Position numbers and translations under genes: made by a program. The notes under the pieces were generated by a model. The model ran no database searches. It worked only from the letters and a program-made list of their open reading frames with translations, and was not told where the DNA came from. This document shows positions 6,607-10,302 of a stretch of DNA of 10,302 nucleotides, piece by piece. Source of the stretch: Thermomicrobiaceae bacterium (lineage in GTDB: Bacteria; Chloroflexota; Chloroflexia; Thermomicrobiales; Thermomicrobiaceae); contig SKKR01000464.1 in NCBI GenBank assembly GCA_007123655.1, positions 1 through 10,302 on the forward strand, read 5' to 3'. The first letter of the stretch is position 1. Each line of letters begins with the position of its first letter.

Positions 6607-6635
6607 TTGACAACTGAATCGCCACCGTCTATACT
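6607..6635 (+). promoter_or_regulatory. Sigma-70-type promoter for rpoB
   Basis: TTGACA at 6607-6612 matches the -35 consensus exactly. TATACT at 6630-6635 matches five of six bases of the -10 consensus, and the spacer is exactly 17 bases. Transcription would start near 6642, giving rpoB a leader of about 240 bases. The next + strand gene with a clear start is rpoB, and there is no rplJ or rplL in front of it, so this appears to be a dedicated rpoB promoter. Confidence 0.8.
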
Positions 6636-6688
6636 TCATGTTTGCTGATTGGTGGTCGTCCGGGCATGCGGAACAGTCATAGGATCAT

Positions 6689-6796
6689 ATGCGGGAAGCG
6701 ATTCTGTCCGTTGCGTCGGGAGGGGGATTTATTGCTCTCCGGCGTTTTCGTGTCCCCAGCGATCAGCCAGCGCCGAACAACGTGAATGTCGATTGA
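6689..6796 (+). CDS. Possible 35-codon leader ORF upstream of rpoB
   Basis: An ATG at 6689 preceded by AGGA at 6681-6684 (4 bases spacing) opens a 35-codon frame ending at TGA 6794-6796. The product begins MREAILSVAS, has a Gly-rich turn, then LRRFRVP and a polar tail ending NVNVD. It resembles no family I know. It lies wholly inside the predicted rpoB leader and stops 2 bases before a strong hairpin, which is what gives it interest. There is no run of one amino acid typical of amino-acid attenuators. A chance open frame is a serious alternative. Confidence 0.3.
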   Translation: MREAILSVASGGGFIALRRFRVPSDQPAPNNVNVD

Positions 6797-6798
6797 AG

Positions 6799-6835
6799 CC
6801 GACCCGTATTCGCGTGCGAGACGCGATCGGGTCGG
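6799..6835 (+). promoter_or_regulatory. Strong stem-loop in the rpoB leader
   Basis: Bases 6799-6806 (CCGACCCG) pair with 6828-6835 (CGGGTCGG). The stem continues with AT/AT and CGCGT 6811-6815 with ACGCG 6821-6825 around a 5-base loop GCGAG. That makes 15 pairs, interrupted only by single-base bulges at 6807 and 6810. The following bases are pyrimidine-rich (TGTCTGTCCTTCC) but lack a U-run, so it is not a standard terminator. Its 3' end is 31 bases before the rpoB Shine-Dalgarno. Possible roles are attenuation, RNase processing or control of translation; the stem is seen, the role is inferred. Confidence 0.6.
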
Positions 6836-6866
6836 AACGTGTCTGTCCTTCCGTTCCACACATATT

Positions 6867-6872
6867 GAGGAG
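6867..6872 (+). promoter_or_regulatory. Shine-Dalgarno site of rpoB
   Basis: GAGGAG ends 6 bases before the ATG at 6879 and fixes the rpoB start. It lies 9 bases after a second possible small stem (GGAACG 6834-6839 with CGTTCC 6852-6857). Confidence 0.85.
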
Positions 6873-6878
6873 CAGTGA

Positions 6879-10302
<3,424 letters not shown>

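Overview
The window is GC-rich, roughly 60% by eye. It looks like a chromosomal housekeeping segment from a bacterium of the Chloroflexota, possibly related to Thermomicrobia. That placement is an inference from the gene mix: a bacterial eRF1-like protein, a RodZ-like protein with a very acidic linker, a Gram-positive-type RpoB without large insertions, and a DUF2085 membrane protein next to coaBC. No mobile elements, CRISPR arrays, tRNAs or rRNAs were seen.

Layout. (1) Bases 1-1708, + strand: the 3' part of a protein with a four-cysteine cluster that may bind an Fe-S centre or zinc, then a RodZ-like membrane-anchored helix-turn-helix protein. (2) Bases 1773-6417, - strand, read from right to left: DUF2085 membrane protein, coaBC, a YggT-like membrane protein, a 38-residue membrane peptide, an eRF1-like (baeRF/VLRF1-type) protein and a YegS/DgkB-type lipid kinase. 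Several junctions overlap (ATGA, 17 bases, TGATG), so much of this block is probably one transcription unit. (3) Bases 6418-6878: a divergent intergenic region carrying a near-perfect sigma-70-type promoter (TTGACA, 17 bases, TATACT) and a leader of about 240 bases with a possible small leader ORF followed directly by a strong hairpin. (4) From base 6879, + strand: rpoB, running off the right edge close to its expected end.

How the genes relate. The minus-strand cluster combines coenzyme A synthesis (CoaBC), membrane-protein genes of unknown role, lipid phosphorylation, and a predicted peptidyl-tRNA hydrolase or release-factor-like protein. No single pathway links them. The most unusual elements are the eRF1-like protein, which has a displaced catalytic glutamine (GGWSQ instead of GGQ), and the structured rpoB leader. 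In this window rpoB does not follow rplJ/rplL and appears to have its own promoter.
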